Assembly (NCBI GenBank): GCA_000634115.1 | Contig: JFLJ01000060.1 | Span: 1-64,000 of the forward strand | Direction: 5' to 3' | Source: Prochlorococcus sp. scB241_528O2 | GTDB taxonomy: Bacteria > Cyanobacteriota > Cyanobacteriia > PCC-6307 > Cyanobiaceae | DNA length: 64,000 nt | Shown here: piece by piece, positions 1-10,618 of the stretch | How positions within the stretch are numbered: position 1 is the stretch's first letter | How the letters are laid out: every line of letters begins with the position of its first letter | Translations under genes and position numbers: made by a program | The notes under the pieces: model-generated | The model's database searches: none | The model's input: the letters and a program-made list of their open reading frames with translations, nothing else | What the model was told of the DNA's origin: nothing

Positions 1-674
1 GGTTAGAAAAATGCATAGACTTTTGCGATTGGTTCGGTCCTAAGATAGATGAATATGAAAAATTAATCACCAATAATCCAATTTTTAAAAAAAGAATTGA
101 AGGTCTTGGAACAATTCAAAGAGATCAGGCAATTAATTGGTCTTTGTCTGGGCCAATGCTTAGAGCTTCTGGAGTTTCCTGGGATTTAAGGAAAGTCGAT
201 AGTTATGAATGTTATGACGATTTTGATTGGCAGATTGCTTCAGAAAAAGAAGGAGATTGTTATGCGAGATATAGAGTAAGAGTTGAAGAGATGAGACAAT
301 CACTCAGCATCATTCGTCAAGCTTGCAAAATGATTCCAGGAGGTCCAACAGAAAATTTAGAAGCTCAAAGAATGGCGACTGAAGATAAGAAAAGTGAAAT
401 ATTTGGTATTGACTATCAATATGTAGCTAAGAAGGTTGCTCCAACTTTTAAAATTCCTAATGGAGAATTGTATACAAGATTAGAGTCTGGGAAAGGAGAA
501 ATAGGTGTATTTATTCAAGGAAATAATGAAGTTACCCCATGGAGATTTAAAATCAGAGCAGCTGATTTAAATAATCTGCAAATATTACCTCATATTCTTA
601 AAGGCGCAAAAATCGCCGATATTATGGCAATCCTTGGTTCAATAGATGTCATTATGGGATCTGTTGATAGATAA
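1..674 (+). CDS. ndhH: NAD(P)H-quinone oxidoreductase subunit H, 3' part
   Basis: This is the C-terminal part (about 223 residues, first complete codon at base 3) of the 49-kDa-type subunit of thylakoid NDH-1, which passes electrons from ferredoxin to plastoquinone in cyclic electron flow and respiration. The frame is open from the window edge, so a TTG at 144 is internal. Family-typical segments are visible: [20 protein letters not shown], then a conserved [16 protein letters not shown] block, and the C-terminal end [16 protein letters not shown]. The full protein is normally near 395 residues, so roughly 170 lie outside the window. A hotdog-fold thioesterase gene starts 9 bases after the stop on the same strand. 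Confidence 0.97.
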   Translation, partial: LEKCIDFCDWFGPKIDEYEKLITNNPIFKKRIEGLGTIQRDQAINWSLSGPMLRASGVSWDLRKVDSYECYDDFDWQIASEKEGDCYARYRVRVEEMRQSLSIIRQACKMIPGGPTENLEAQRMATEDKKSEIFGIDYQYVAKKVAPTFKIPNGELYTRLESGKGEIGVFIQGNNEVTPWRFKIRAADLNNLQILPHILKGAKIADIMAILGSIDVIMGSVDR

Positions 675-1136
<462 letters not shown>

Positions 1137-1146
1137 TTATTCTTTA

Positions 1147-2349
1147 TTATTTTTTAAATTTATAGTTTATCTTTTCTGTACTTGTATTTTTGTTTTTAAT
1201 CATCCACTTTTCGGGTTTTTCATGTTTAGGCCAACTTTGAGAAAAGTTTTTTAATAAATTTAATGAATTTTGCATATTTTTATGATTTGTAAGTTCTTTA
1301 AATTCAACAATTATTTTAATTTTATTTCCCCATAATTTGTCTGGTACTTTTAAAATTTTTAATTTGTTAATTGGGATATTTTCTTTCATTATGAAATCAT
1401 TTAATCGAGATTCAATTACTTCTGGGAAAACGGTTTCTCCGCCTGAATTAAAAGCGTTATCAATTCTTCCAATAAACTTTAAATACAAAGAATTATTGAT
1501 TTGATGAATTTCACCTAAATCACCGGTTTGCCACCATCCATTTTTATTTTTGAAATTTTTAGTTTTTGAAGAGTCTATTATTTCGATTCCAATTCTGGCT
1601 GATTTGATCTCGATTAATCCTTTTTCGTTAATTCTTATTTTTGTATCAGGTAGTATTTCTCCAACATTTTCAAAACCCATTAAGAATTCTTTTGGTTTTA
1701 AACTTGTAACCATTGCTGCTGTTTCAGTTGAGCCGTAACAAGGTGCTAATTTTATTTGTTCTTGTATACATTTTTCTGCAGTTTCGCGGGTAATTGAAGC
1801 TCCACCTACCCAAATTAAATCAAAAATTTTTAGCCAATTAATACCATCTTTTTTAGCTAAAAGTCTTTTTAATTGGGTAGGTACTAATGAAGTAATCAAG
1901 TATTTTTTGTTTTTTTTAGATTTAATTGTAAAAATTAAAAGTTCTCGAGTGTTTTTTATTAAATTCGGAGAAATATTAATACAATCACATCCCCAAGTTT
2001 GACTTCTAAAAATTGGCATTAATCCACTTATATGGTTAAGGGGTAAAGTGTTAAAAATTAAGCAGTTTTGCAATTCAAATCCTTGCTCTTTTAACCATTG
2101 TCCTGAAGTAGCGGCAGATAATATCAGATTATCTAAATGGTGAATACATTTTCTAGGTTTACCACTGCTCCCACTACTATTTAGGATAATTGCTGGTCCA
2201 TTTTCATTTATCGGATGTAGTAATTCTTCGTTTGTATAAAATTTGTTTTTTATATAAATTATTTTATTCTCTTTAATTTTCCGAATAATTTTCTCTATAG
2301 ATTGAGTTTCATTATTTTCAACTTCAATAATATGAATTCTACTTTTCAT
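1147..2349 (-). CDS. menE: o-Succinylbenzoate-CoA ligase
   Basis: AMP-forming acyl-CoA synthetase that activates o-succinylbenzoate with CoA in phylloquinone (vitamin K1) synthesis. The phosphate-binding motif SSGSSGKPRK lies near residue 60, a YGSTE motif (YGSTETAAM) is mid-protein, GWWQTGDLGE supplies the nucleotide-binding Asp, and the C-terminal EKINYKFKK carries the adenylation lysine. It is short (about 400 residues), as is usual in cyanobacteria. The ATG at 2349 overlaps the menC stop as ATGA, typical of coupled genes; an ATG at 2361 would add four residues. It is the last gene of a leftward menA-menC-menE run. Confidence 0.93.
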   Translation of the reverse strand: MKSRIHIIEVENNETQSIEKIIRKIKENKIIYIKNKFYTNEELLHPINENGPAIILNSSGSSGKPRKCIHHLDNLILSAATSGQWLKEQGFELQNCLIFNTLPLNHISGLMPIFRSQTWGCDCINISPNLIKNTRELLIFTIKSKKNKKYLITSLVPTQLKRLLAKKDGINWLKIFDLIWVGGASITRETAEKCIQEQIKLAPCYGSTETAAMVTSLKPKEFLMGFENVGEILPDTKIRINEKGLIEIKSARIGIEIIDSSKTKNFKNKNGWWQTGDLGEIHQINNSLYLKFIGRIDNAFNSGGETVFPEVIESRLNDFIMKENIPINKLKILKVPDKLWGNKIKIIVEFKELTNHKNMQNSLNLLKNFSQSWPKHEKPEKWMIKNKNTSTEKINYKFKK

Positions 2350-3311
2350 AGTTGATCCCATATCTTTTGTGGTTCATTTAAAAATAGGAAAGAGTTAGGG
2401 AACTTGTTCATTGCTAAACCAGGAACTTTTGGTGTTGGTCCTTGTAACTGTAGAGATGCTAAATGATAAAGCCATCTCCTTCCTATTCCAGTTTCAAATG
2501 AAGTACTTATAGATATTAAAGATTGTTTATTTTCTAGGTCTTTTAAAAGCTTATCTGGATTCTTTTCTTGAGAAGGTCTTCGAATTTGCCAACCCTTCCA
2601 ATCATCAATCAAAGTTGGAAATTTTAAAAGTGATTCGTCTAAAGCTATTGGAATTTTTTTGTTGAGTTCTTTTAGTCCATCAATATCATCAATAGAAAGA
2701 GGTTGTTCTAACCAATCTATATTCTTATTATCTTTCAAAATATCAGCCCATCTTTCAGCAATCTCCCTGCCCCAAGAACCATTAGCATCTATCCTCAACC
2801 TAATATTATTATCTATTTGGCTTAAAATTTCTTCTAAAATTGCTTCTTCCTCATTATTATTTTTTAAAGCTACTTTCCATTTTATCGTTATTGTTTTTCC
2901 CATATTAGATTGACATTTTTTAATTTCATTTAAATCTGAAATTACATTATTAGGATTTAAAAGTATGGCTGTTTTATCAATTTCATCAAAAAAATAGTTT
3001 TCTTGAAAAATGATTTTTCCATTTATTTCTGCTAAAGCTGAATTTATTGCAGATTGAATGCATGGGTGAAATATATTTATTTGCTCAGATAAATTTAATA
3101 CTCCTACATACTCAGGAATCATATTTAATTGTTCTTCACATTTTTTTAAGTCTTCTTTTAGCAGAGGTGAAACCTCTCCAAATCCAATTTTTTTTTCATT
3201 ATTTTTTAATTTAATTATCCAACCCGATTTTGTAAGAAAAGTGGTTTTAGAATTTTCTAATTTTGTGGATAAATTAAAGCAATAAGATTTTTTTTTAAAT
3301 TTTAAGTTCAT
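2346..3311 (-). CDS. menC: o-Succinylbenzoate synthase
   Basis: Enolase-superfamily enzyme that dehydrates SHCHC to o-succinylbenzoate. The catalytic KWK pair is in TITIKWKVALK near residue 143. Metal ligands are in RIDANGSWG, in LEQP and in ALDES. The length of 321 residues is normal. The 5' end overlaps the menA stop by four bases and the 3' end overlaps menE, so the three genes probably form one leftward transcript. Assignment from motif order is firm. Confidence 0.93.
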   Translation of the reverse strand: MNLKFKKKSYCFNLSTKLENSKTTFLTKSGWIIKLKNNEKKIGFGEVSPLLKEDLKKCEEQLNMIPEYVGVLNLSEQINIFHPCIQSAINSALAEINGKIIFQENYFFDEIDKTAILLNPNNVISDLNEIKKCQSNMGKTITIKWKVALKNNNEEEAILEEILSQIDNNIRLRIDANGSWGREIAERWADILKDNKNIDWLEQPLSIDDIDGLKELNKKIPIALDESLLKFPTLIDDWKGWQIRRPSQEKNPDKLLKDLENKQSLISISTSFETGIGRRWLYHLASLQLQGPTPKVPGLAMNKFPNSFLFLNEPQKIWDQL

Positions 3312-4225
3312 TTATTAATCAAGTAATTAAAAATTAATCCTGTTATTAAGCCAACTCCATTAAGAGTTTGAAATTTTATTGCAATGAATTTGCAATTTTT
3401 TATTATTGAAGGTTTGTTATATGAAGAGTGTAATAAATTTATAAGTCTTATTGCTTGAGGAAAACTAATCAAATAAAGGATACAAAAAACTGGAAGAAAT
3501 CCAGAAAATATAGTGAAAAGTTGAAAAGTATATATTATAAAAATTATCCAAGGTACACATTGAGAACCCTTTTTTGCTCCTAAGCGAACTAAAGGTGAAT
3601 TTTTTCCATGCTTTTTATCTTCAATAATTTGATGAAAATGCGAACAAAATAATACTAGAGTTGTTGCTAAAGAAGGTCCTGAACCAAGTAATAAAGAAAC
3701 TTTCCATGGAATATCTTCGAAATAAATATTAGAAGGATTTAATGCAATTAAGGCTGCAGAGTAGGCAAAAGGTCCGAATGCAAGCCAGCATAATGGTTCA
3801 CCTAACCCTTGATAGCCAAATCTAAAAGGAGGTCCTTGATATAAATATCCTAAGAAGCAGCAAGCTGCAACCAAAATAAAAATGTTGACACTTATTGATA
3901 ATGAAATAATTGAAATTATTAATAAACCAATAACTAAAGATGAATATGCAATAAATGAAATTATTTTCTTATTGTTTATAAGATTTACAATTGAATGGAA
4001 TTTAAATTCATCGATCCCTGTTTCTGCGTCGAATAAATCATTAGTTAGATTTTCCCAAAGTAATATCAAAATTGCAGCTAACGTAAATGCAATTAAATTA
4101 TATATTTTTACTTTTTCATATTGATTTAGTAGATAAGCCCCTGTAATAAAAACAGGCAGTATTGCGACAGAATAAAGAGGCCATTTTATTGCTTGTTTCC
4201 ATAATTGTTTTTTATTTTTATCCAT
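3308..4225 (-). CDS. menA: 1,4-Dihydroxy-2-naphthoate phytyltransferase
   Basis: Membrane UbiA-family prenyltransferase that attaches the phytyl chain to DHNA, giving the precursor of phylloquinone, the A1 acceptor of photosystem I. The first prenyl-diphosphate motif NDLFDAETGIDE lies around residues 61-73. A second Asp-rich part, HQIIEDKKHGK, is near residue 200. Several hydrophobic helices run the length of its 305 residues. It is first in the menA-menC-menE run and is divergent from menF across about 100 bases that must hold both promoters. Confidence 0.95.
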   Translation of the reverse strand: MDKNKKQLWKQAIKWPLYSVAILPVFITGAYLLNQYEKVKIYNLIAFTLAAILILLWENLTNDLFDAETGIDEFKFHSIVNLINNKKIISFIAYSSLVIGLLIISIISLSISVNIFILVAACCFLGYLYQGPPFRFGYQGLGEPLCWLAFGPFAYSAALIALNPSNIYFEDIPWKVSLLLGSGPSLATTLVLFCSHFHQIIEDKKHGKNSPLVRLGAKKGSQCVPWIIFIIYTFQLFTIFSGFLPVFCILYLISFPQAIRLINLLHSSYNKPSIIKNCKFIAIKFQTLNGVGLITGLIFNYLINK

Positions 4226-4326
4226 TTTTAATTAACACACAAAATTCAATCATTATTAAATCTAGTTTATAAATTGAGTTACATTTTTTACTTTATTGCA
4301 TGATTTTTAGTTATTTTCAATAAGTA

Positions 4327-5739
4327 ATGAAAAATGATTTAAAATTTACAGATTTCTTAAAAGATGTATTTTCCACTTTCGATAAGAAAGTCGAAAATTC
4401 TGGATTAGTTAGTATTTGTCTTGAGATTCCTTGTTTTGATTTATTTCAAATATATGAATTGTTTATAAATAAATATCAGTTTTCTTCATTTTGGGAGGAA
4501 TGTGACGGTATTTCATACATTGCTTGCGAGAAATGTAAATATGTTAATTTGGATGGTCCAAAAAGATTTGAGGTAGCAAAAGAGTTTAATTCTGAGAATT
4601 TTAAAAATTTAATTAACTTAACAAATGAATCACATATTTCCTCACTTTCAAAAATAATTTATTTATTTTCTTTTTCTGAAAATTTGAATAATAAGAATTC
4701 ATTTTCAGATGTTCCTAGTTTGGAAGCTATCTTACCAAAAATATTAATTATCAAAAGCGATAATAATTGCTGGTTAAGAATTAATGGTCATGTTGAAGGT
4801 AAGTCATCATTAAGAACATTAATTGAAGAAATATGGGCAATTAGAAATCAAGTTATTAATTGTTGCTCAGAATTAAAAAAATTGTCTAGCGTAAAAAATA
4901 GTTTTGATTTTCCAATTATTGATGATTTCTTAAACTCCTTAGAAATTTCTAATATAAATTTGAAACAAATAGTAAATAGAGGAATTCAATTAGTAGATAA
5001 AGGCATTCTCGACAAGATAGTTTTAGCGAATAGGATTAAAATAAAACTTAAAAATAAATTAGATTTATTAGAAATTTTAAAAAGATTAAAAAAGAGTCAA
5101 CCAAATACATGCAGATACGTTTGGAAAAGGAATAGTAAAGATATTTTGTTTGGTGCATCTCCAGAAAAATTATTTTCTTTTACTAAACCTAATTTAACTT
5201 TGGAGGCTCTTGCTGGAACTATCTCAACTAATTCAAATCTTAATAAACTTCTTAGAAGTTCTAAAGACTTAAAGGAACATAATTATGTAATAAAGTATTT
5301 AATTAAATGTTTAGAAGTTTCAAAAATAACAAACTTTAAAAAAAGTGATATCAAGGTAAATTCATTTGGAGATATTTCTCATTTGCAAACACTTATTTTA
5401 TCTAAAGTTGAAAAAATATGTCCTTTTGAACTGCTTGAAAAATTGCATCCATCTCCAGCTGTTTGTGGATATCCAAAAAAGGAAGCATTGGATTGGATAA
5501 ATACTCTTGAGTCTTTTCCTAGAGGAAATTATGCTTCTCCAATGGGATGGGTTGATTCATCAGGAAATGCTTCATTTCTTGTAGTAATAAGAGGCGCAAG
5601 ATATATTGAAGAAAATATTGAATTTACTGCCGGTTCAGGTATAGTTTCAGGTTCTGTTTTAGAGAAAGAAATAGATGAGATTAAATTAAAATTTGAATCT
5701 ATAGTAAAACAAATATTTTTCGCTAAGAATCCTAGATAA
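4327..5739 (+). CDS. menF: Isochorismate synthase
   Basis: Chorismate-binding enzyme that converts chorismate to isochorismate, the first committed step to phylloquinone. The 470-residue protein shows the family core in its C-terminal half: [20 protein letters not shown], a conserved [10 protein letters not shown] block and [15 protein letters not shown]. It then has [14 protein letters not shown] and [11 protein letters not shown]. The N-terminal 130 residues are weakly conserved, as is usual. Its last eight bases overlap the 3' end of the convergent gshB gene. menD and menB are not in this window. Confidence 0.95.
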   Translation: MKNDLKFTDFLKDVFSTFDKKVENSGLVSICLEIPCFDLFQIYELFINKYQFSSFWEECDGISYIACEKCKYVNLDGPKRFEVAKEFNSENFKNLINLTNESHISSLSKIIYLFSFSENLNNKNSFSDVPSLEAILPKILIIKSDNNCWLRINGHVEGKSSLRTLIEEIWAIRNQVINCCSELKKLSSVKNSFDFPIIDDFLNSLEISNINLKQIVNRGIQLVDKGILDKIVLANRIKIKLKNKLDLLEILKRLKKSQPNTCRYVWKRNSKDILFGASPEKLFSFTKPNLTLEALAGTISTNSNLNKLLRSSKDLKEHNYVIKYLIKCLEVSKITNFKKSDIKVNSFGDISHLQTLILSKVEKICPFELLEKLHPSPAVCGYPKKEALDWINTLESFPRGNYASPMGWVDSSGNASFLVVIRGARYIEENIEFTAGSGIVSGSVLEKEIDEIKLKFESIVKQIFFAKNPR

Positions 5740-6655
5740 TTTCTACTAATTTTTCAATAACTTCCTCTGAAACATTCTTATTAGATAAATTTTCTATTTC
5801 TCTTAAACCTGTTGGACTGGTTACATTAATCTCGCTAAGCATTCCATTTATTACATCAATACCCACAAAAAATAAACCTTCATCTTTGAAGTGTTGAGAT
5901 AACTCTGAGCATATACTTTTTTCTTTTTCAGTTAATAATGTTGGTTCAGCCTTCCCTCCCATCGCTAAATTACTCCTGAAATCGCCTCCTTGAGGAATCC
6001 TATTTATAGATCCAATTGCTTCACCATTTACAATAATTATTCTTTTATCACCCTCTATGACTTCAGGAATAAATTTTTGCATCATAACGGGCAATTCTTC
6101 TTGAGAAGTTATTAATTCAATAATTGATTTAATGCCTGGGGAATTTTTATTTATCCTGATAACACCTTGACCACCTTTCCCTCCGAGAGGTTTTATGACT
6201 ACTTCATTATTTATATTTGCAAAATTAATCAGATCTTTTACCTTACTCGCAACTATTGTTGGTGCCATTAAGTGGCTGTATCTCAAAGCCCCTAACTTTT
6301 CATTCCATGCCCTTAAAGATGAAGGTTTGTTAATTACTTTTACTCCTTTTCTTTCGGCAACTTCTAAGAGATGGGTTGCATATAAATAAGCCTCATTAAC
6401 AGGAGGATCTTTTCTCATCCAAATGCAATTAAAGTCTGCGAGAGGTATGCAATCATTCTCTTTAAAAGAAATCCATGGATTTACCTCAACTTTTACGGAA
6501 GATGCCCATACTTCATCACCTCTAGCTTCAAGGTCTTGAGGAGTACAACTCCATATTTCAATATTTTTTTTTGATGATGCTTGCATTAAAGCAGCAGATG
6601 AATCTTTTAAGGGATTTATATTTTTTATTGGATCTATGACGAATAGAAATTTCAT
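5732..6655 (-). CDS. gshB: Glutathione synthetase
   Basis: ATP-grasp ligase that joins gamma-glutamylcysteine and glycine. The N-terminal domain begins [19 protein letters not shown], and [12 protein letters not shown] is the family substrate-domain motif near residue 80. ATP-grasp features are [16 protein letters not shown] around residue 154 and the C-terminal [21 protein letters not shown]. The length of 307 residues is normal. It lies five bases downstream of a glutaredoxin gene on the same strand, so the two probably form a glutathione operon. Confidence 0.96.
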   Translation of the reverse strand: MKFLFVIDPIKNINPLKDSSAALMQASSKKNIEIWSCTPQDLEARGDEVWASSVKVEVNPWISFKENDCIPLADFNCIWMRKDPPVNEAYLYATHLLEVAERKGVKVINKPSSLRAWNEKLGALRYSHLMAPTIVASKVKDLINFANINNEVVIKPLGGKGGQGVIRINKNSPGIKSIIELITSQEELPVMMQKFIPEVIEGDKRIIIVNGEAIGSINRIPQGGDFRSNLAMGGKAEPTLLTEKEKSICSELSQHFKDEGLFFVGIDVINGMLSEINVTSPTGLREIENLSNKNVSEEVIEKLVEII

Positions 6656-6660
6656 AAGAT

Positions 6661-6915
6661 CTAGTTTAATAATGCGTCTAGTTTATTTTCATTTTCAAGT
6701 ATGTATAGATCATCGCAGCCTCCGATACCTTCATTATCTATAAATATTTGTGGTAATGTTCTTCTACCATCAGCTCTTTCAGTCATCAATGCTCTTGCAT
6801 CTTCATCGCCATCTATTTTGTATTCTGTAAAATTTATATTTTTTTTCTTGAGTAGAGATTTTGCTCGAATACAGAATGGACAATATTGCCAAGTATAAAT
6901 TTCAACTTTGGACAT
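6661..6915 (-). CDS. grxC: Glutaredoxin (dithiol, GrxC type)
   Basis: An 84-residue glutaredoxin that reduces protein and glutathione mixed disulfides. The active site CPFC is at about residues 12-15 (YCPFCIRAK). The TLPQIF cis-proline motif and the GGCDDL glutathione-binding turn follow. It is immediately upstream of gshB on the same strand (5-base gap), which links glutathione supply with its use. It is divergent from prfB over a short promoter region. Confidence 0.95.
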   Translation of the reverse strand: MSKVEIYTWQYCPFCIRAKSLLKKKNINFTEYKIDGDEDARALMTERADGRRTLPQIFIDNEGIGGCDDLYILENENKLDALLN

Positions 6916-6991
6916 TTTTTTAAAATAATACTTAGTTTATACTATTAAACAAAAGTGCTTGTTAGATTATAAATAACGATTAAATTTTATT

Positions 6992-8114
6992 TTGATAGAT
7001 ATTACAGAGTTCAAAAAAGATCTTTCGGAACTAACAAAGCGCCTGGGTAATGCTCAGGATTGTCTTTGACGTTCCAAGATTAAAAGCGAAAAAGAGAGAG
7101 TTAGAGCAAATTTCTGCTCAGCCTGCATTTTGGGAGAATCAAGAAGAAGCCAAAAAACAAATGTTAATTCTTGATGATGTCAAAGAACAAATCGAATTGT
7201 TAGATAAATGGAAAACGTTTATTTCCGATGCTAAAGCATCTCTCGAGCTTTATTCTTTAGAACCTGAAGAAGAAATGATTTTGGAATCCCAGCAAGGCTT
7301 AAAGAAATTAAGAGAGAATTTAGATAAATGGGAATTTGAAAGATTGTTATGTGGTGAATACGATAAGGAAGGAGCAGTAGTTTCTATTAATTCAGGTGCG
7401 GGTGGAACAGATGCACAGGATTGGGTAGAGATATTATTGAGAATGTATTCAAGATGGGCCGATAACAATCAAATGAGCCTTATCATCAATGAATTATCTC
7501 AAGGAGAAGAAGCAGGTATTAAAAGTGTAACGTTTGAAATTGATGGAAAATATGCCTACGGTTATCTTCAACATGAAAAAGGAACTCATAGATTAGTAAG
7601 AATTTCTCCTTTCAATGCTAATGGTAAAAGACAAACCAGCTTTGCTGGGGTAGAGGTTATGCCAAAATTAGATGAAAATATTTCACTTGATATACCTGAA
7701 AAAGATTTAGAAATCACAACTAGCAGATCAGGAGGGGCGGGAGGACAAAATGTTAATAAAGTAGAAACAGCAGTAAGAATTGTTCATTTGCCTTCAGGGA
7801 TTTCAGTAAGATGTACTCAAGAAAGATCTCAATTACAAAATAAAGAAAAAGCTATGTTACTTCTTAAATCTAAATTATTAGTTATTGCAAAAGAACAACG
7901 AGCTGCTGAAGTTGCGGATATTAAAGGTGATATTGTTGAAGCTGCATGGGGCAATCAAATAAGAAATTATGTTTTTCATCCCTATCAATTGGTAAAAGAT
8001 CTTAGGACTATGCAGGAGACTAATGACTTAGATAGTGTTCTTGATGGTGGCCTAGAACCATTTATTCATGAATTATTACGCATGAATATTCCTTCCAATG
8101 AATCTGTTGAATAA
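6992..8114 (+). CDS. prfB: Peptide chain release factor 2, with programmed +1 frameshift
   Basis: RF2 releases the finished protein at UGA and UAA codons. Bases 7068-8114 give 348 residues with the SPF motif (VRISPFN) and the catalytic GGQ loop ([11 protein letters not shown]) near residue 250. The N-terminus lies in another frame: a TTG at 6992 reads 25 codons starting (M)[16 protein letters not shown] and ends CTT-TGA at 7064-7069. Slipping from CTT to TTT and reading GAC continues as DVPRLKAKK, matching the known RF2 join. The total is then about 373 residues, close to the usual size. An ATG-like start at 7050 would remove the conserved first helix. A DUF3285 gene follows after three bases. 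Confidence 0.95.
7056..7070 (+). promoter_or_regulatory. prfB programmed +1 frameshift site
   Basis: The slip site is CTT TGA C at 7064-7070. An AGGA at 7056-7059, four bases before the CTT, can act as the internal Shine-Dalgarno stimulator. In bacteria this arrangement lets scarce RF2 allow slippage and restore its own synthesis. The protein reading changes from ...QDCL to DVPRLK across the site, exactly where the family join occurs. Confidence 0.92.
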
Positions 8115-8117
8115 CTA

Positions 8118-8300
8118 ATGGAAAATAAAAAAGAAAATTTAGAAAAGAAAGTTGCACCTCCAAGCTTTATAAAGCTTGCTATGAGAAATATGGTAAGGAA
8201 AGGTTCAAAAAGTATTTCACATTTTTCAATAACCTTTTTAGTTTTAATAGGGATATTAATACTTGTGGCCATAATAGGAAAGCCTAATATTCCTGTATAA
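8118..8300 (+). CDS. Small single-pass membrane protein, DUF3285 family
   Basis: A 60-residue protein of a family restricted to cyanobacteria, function unknown. The conserved block PPSFIKLAMRNMVRKGSKS covers about residues 14-32 and is followed by one strongly hydrophobic helix (about 36-54) and a short tail. The basic residues before the helix predict a cytoplasmic N-terminus. It sits three bases after prfB and seven before ybeY, so it is probably cotranscribed with both. Family assignment is from recalled motif similarity. Confidence 0.8.
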   Translation: MENKKENLEKKVAPPSFIKLAMRNMVRKGSKSISHFSITFLVLIGILILVAIIGKPNIPV

Positions 8301-8306
8301 GAATGT

Positions 8307-8846
8307 ATGAAAGAAAAGTTTATTTCTGAAATAAATTTAGATTTGGTTTTTAAATGTAATGATTTTCCTGAATTTTTTAAAAAGTTTGAAGATACTAAAA
8401 GTCAGCTAATTTTTGATTCCATTTTTTGGGAGAAAGTTTTTTTATCTTGGATAAATAGAATTTTAGAAAAAGATTTTCATAAATTACCAAAGTCTATGTT
8501 TAAGAAAAAATCTTTTTCCTTAGGCTTACAAATAATAAGTAAGCAAGAAATTGCCTATATGAACCAGAAGTGGATGCAAAAAAATGGACCAACTGATGTT
8601 TTATCTTTTCCTATCGTTTCTAATGAATTTTTAAATAATTTAGATCACATAGAGTTGGGAGATATATTTATATCATTAGAGATGGCACTTGAACAATCTT
8701 ATGAGTATAAACATTCAATTTATAGAGAGATGCTCTGGTTAGCTAGTCATGGATTTTTGCATCTTTTAGGATGGGAACACAATAGTGATCTTGAATTAGA
8801 TAATATGTTAAATTTTCAGGAATATTTAATTTCTCGATTAGATTAA
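8307..8846 (+). CDS. ybeY: Endoribonuclease YbeY (rRNA maturation)
   Basis: Single-strand-specific metallo-endoribonuclease used in 16S rRNA 3'-end maturation and ribosome quality control. The metal-binding signature [11 protein letters not shown] lies near residues 151-161. The conserved TDVLSFP motif is near residue 98 and LGDIFIS follows. The length of 179 residues is normal for cyanobacteria. It lies between the DUF3285 gene and dgkA, seven bases from each, in a rightward run. Confidence 0.95.
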   Translation: MKEKFISEINLDLVFKCNDFPEFFKKFEDTKSQLIFDSIFWEKVFLSWINRILEKDFHKLPKSMFKKKSFSLGLQIISKQEIAYMNQKWMQKNGPTDVLSFPIVSNEFLNNLDHIELGDIFISLEMALEQSYEYKHSIYREMLWLASHGFLHLLGWEHNSDLELDNMLNFQEYLISRLD

Positions 8847-8852
8847 AAATCT

Positions 8853-9263
8853 ATGCAAAAAAAAATAAACTATTCAGAAAATAGAAAAGAATCATACAAA
8901 ACTTCTAAAAATGTATTAAAAAGCTTTAAGCATGCTTTTAATGGAATTTATTACGTATTTAAAACTTCTAGAAATTTTAAAATTCAACTTGTTTTTGCAT
9001 TAACAAGTTTAATTACAGCTTTTTTGCTCAATATCAGTATAAGTAATTATTTTATTTTGATTGCTACAATTATGTCTGTTTTAATATTGGAAATATTAAA
9101 CACATCAATAGAATCAATAGTTGATTTACTAGTAAAAAAAGAATTTAATAGTTTGGCTAAGATTTCAAAAGATACTTCTGCAGGAGCTGTATTATTAGCT
9201 TCCATGAATTCTGTTATTATTGCCTTATATATCTTTGTTCCTAAAATAAAGTTGTTATTTTAA
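8853..9263 (+). CDS. dgkA: Diacylglycerol/undecaprenol kinase family protein
   Basis: A 136-residue integral membrane kinase of the DgkA family, which phosphorylates diacylglycerol or undecaprenol at the membrane. The family motif EILNTSIESIVDL is near residue 80 and AKISKDTSAGAVLL near 103; these carry the catalytic Glu and Asp-linked metal site. Three hydrophobic helices are visible. In Gram-negative bacteria outside proteobacteria the substrate is often undecaprenol, so the exact lipid is not determined here. It is adjacent to ybeY, a common pairing in bacteria. Confidence 0.9.
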   Translation: MQKKINYSENRKESYKTSKNVLKSFKHAFNGIYYVFKTSRNFKIQLVFALTSLITAFLLNISISNYFILIATIMSVLILEILNTSIESIVDLLVKKEFNSLAKISKDTSAGAVLLASMNSVIIALYIFVPKIKLLF

Positions 9264-9275
9264 ATTTATATAAAT

Positions 9276-9872
9276 ATGTTTCTAGTTATTGATAATTACG
9301 ATAGTTTTACTTACAACCTTGTTCAATATTTGGGAGAACTTTCTATAGAGCATGAAATCGCTAAAGAATTAATTGTTAAAAGAAATGATGAAATTACTTT
9401 AGAAGAAATTATTAAATTAAAACCTAGTGGCATCTTATTATCACCAGGACCAGGGAATCCAGATCAATCTGGAATTTGTCTACCAATACTAAAAAAATTA
9501 TCTAAGGATATTCCAACATTAGGAGTTTGTTTAGGGCATCAGGCTTTGGCTCAAGCTTTTGGAGGCAAGGTAGTAGTTGGAAAAGAACTTATGCATGGTA
9601 AGACATCTAAAATTTTTCATAATAAAACAGGATTGTTTAAAGATATCGATACTCCATTTGTGGCAACTAGATACCATAGTCTTATAGTTGAATCAAGTTC
9701 ATTACCATCTTGTTTTGAGATAACTGCTACCTTAGAAGACTCAACTATTATGGCCATCTCTCACAAAGAATATAAAAATTTACATGGGGTACAGTTCCAT
9801 CCTGAAAGCGTCTTGACAGAATTTGGTCATAAATTAATTAGTAATTTTCTAAAAATGGCCGAACAAAAGTAA
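9276..9872 (+). CDS. trpG: Anthranilate synthase component II / aminodeoxychorismate glutaminase
   Basis: Class I glutamine amidotransferase that supplies ammonia to anthranilate synthase (tryptophan) and probably also to PabB (folate). The oxyanion motif LLSPGPGNP is near residue 55, the nucleophile Cys85 is in LGVCLGHQALAQAFGG, and the His-Glu pair is in HGVQFHPESVLTE. Its 198 residues are standard. No large subunit (trpE or pabB) is close by, which suits a shared amphibolic subunit. Confidence 0.93.
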   Translation: MFLVIDNYDSFTYNLVQYLGELSIEHEIAKELIVKRNDEITLEEIIKLKPSGILLSPGPGNPDQSGICLPILKKLSKDIPTLGVCLGHQALAQAFGGKVVVGKELMHGKTSKIFHNKTGLFKDIDTPFVATRYHSLIVESSSLPSCFEITATLEDSTIMAISHKEYKNLHGVQFHPESVLTEFGHKLISNFLKMAEQK

Positions 9873-9892
9873 AATATTAAAAAATTAATATT

Positions 9893-10618
9893 ATGATTTC
9901 TAAAATTAAAAACATTTTCTTTCTTATATTATTTAGCTTTTTTCTTCCTACATCAGTATTTTCAAGGAATTTGTTCATCAAAAGTTTGGGCCATAGCAGT
10001 TTTTTAATTAATAGTGCAGAAAAATCGATCCTCATAAATCCTTTTAAAGCAATAGGTTGTGCAAGTAATTTAAAGGAGCCAAAAAAAGTTAAAGCAGATT
10101 TTATCTTAGCTAGTTCTAGGCTTCTAGATGAAGGTTATAATCCTAATGATCAATTAATGTTTGTAGATCCTGGAATATATCAGTTTGAGGATATTTTATT
10201 AAATGGAATTGCTGTCCCACATGACAGAGTAGATGGAAGAAGATTTGGAATGGCAACTGTTTGGAGTTGGGAGCAAAATAATCTAAAAATTGTTCATATG
10301 GGAGGAGCTGCTGGTGATATTGATATGAATAGCGAAATTATTTTGTCTCGTCCAGATATTTTATTTATTTCAATTGGAGGAGGTAAAAAATCTTACGATG
10401 GGAAAGAGGCCTCAAGAATCGTAAAGATCTTAAAACCTAATTTAGTTATCCCTGTGCACTTTGCACGTGGCAAAAAAAATAATAAAGATTGTGATTTTTC
10501 AAATGCTGATTTGTTTTTAGAAAATATGAAAGATTTTCAGGTCAAATATGTAGGAAAAGATTTTGAAATAAAACCGAAAAGAATTGATCAAAATACAATT
10601 TATATCTTCAATGATTAA
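9893..10618 (+). CDS. Secreted metallo-beta-lactamase-fold protein with degenerate metal site
   Basis: A 241-residue protein of the UPF0173-like MBL branch. A signal peptide is predicted (hydrophobic 8-22, then SVFSR). The fold's start is recognisable (LGHSSFLINSAEKSILINP) and C-terminal parts keep VPHD, IVHMGGAAGD and VIPVHF. The expected HxHxDH metal motif after the KADFILAS strand is replaced by SSRLLDE (about 74-80). It may therefore bind metal differently or not be a hydrolase. It follows trpG by 20 bases and its last four bases overlap the convergent aminotransferase gene. Confidence 0.75.
   Translation: MISKIKNIFFLILFSFFLPTSVFSRNLFIKSLGHSSFLINSAEKSILINPFKAIGCASNLKEPKKVKADFILASSRLLDEGYNPNDQLMFVDPGIYQFEDILLNGIAVPHDRVDGRRFGMATVWSWEQNNLKIVHMGGAAGDIDMNSEIILSRPDILFISIGGGKKSYDGKEASRIVKILKPNLVIPVHFARGKKNNKDCDFSNADLFLENMKDFQVKYVGKDFEIKPKRIDQNTIYIFND

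Noticed and set aside
144-674. TTG at 144 as the start of a separate 176-residue gene
   Set aside because: The frame is open to the window edge and upstream residues match NdhH, so this is the interior of ndhH.
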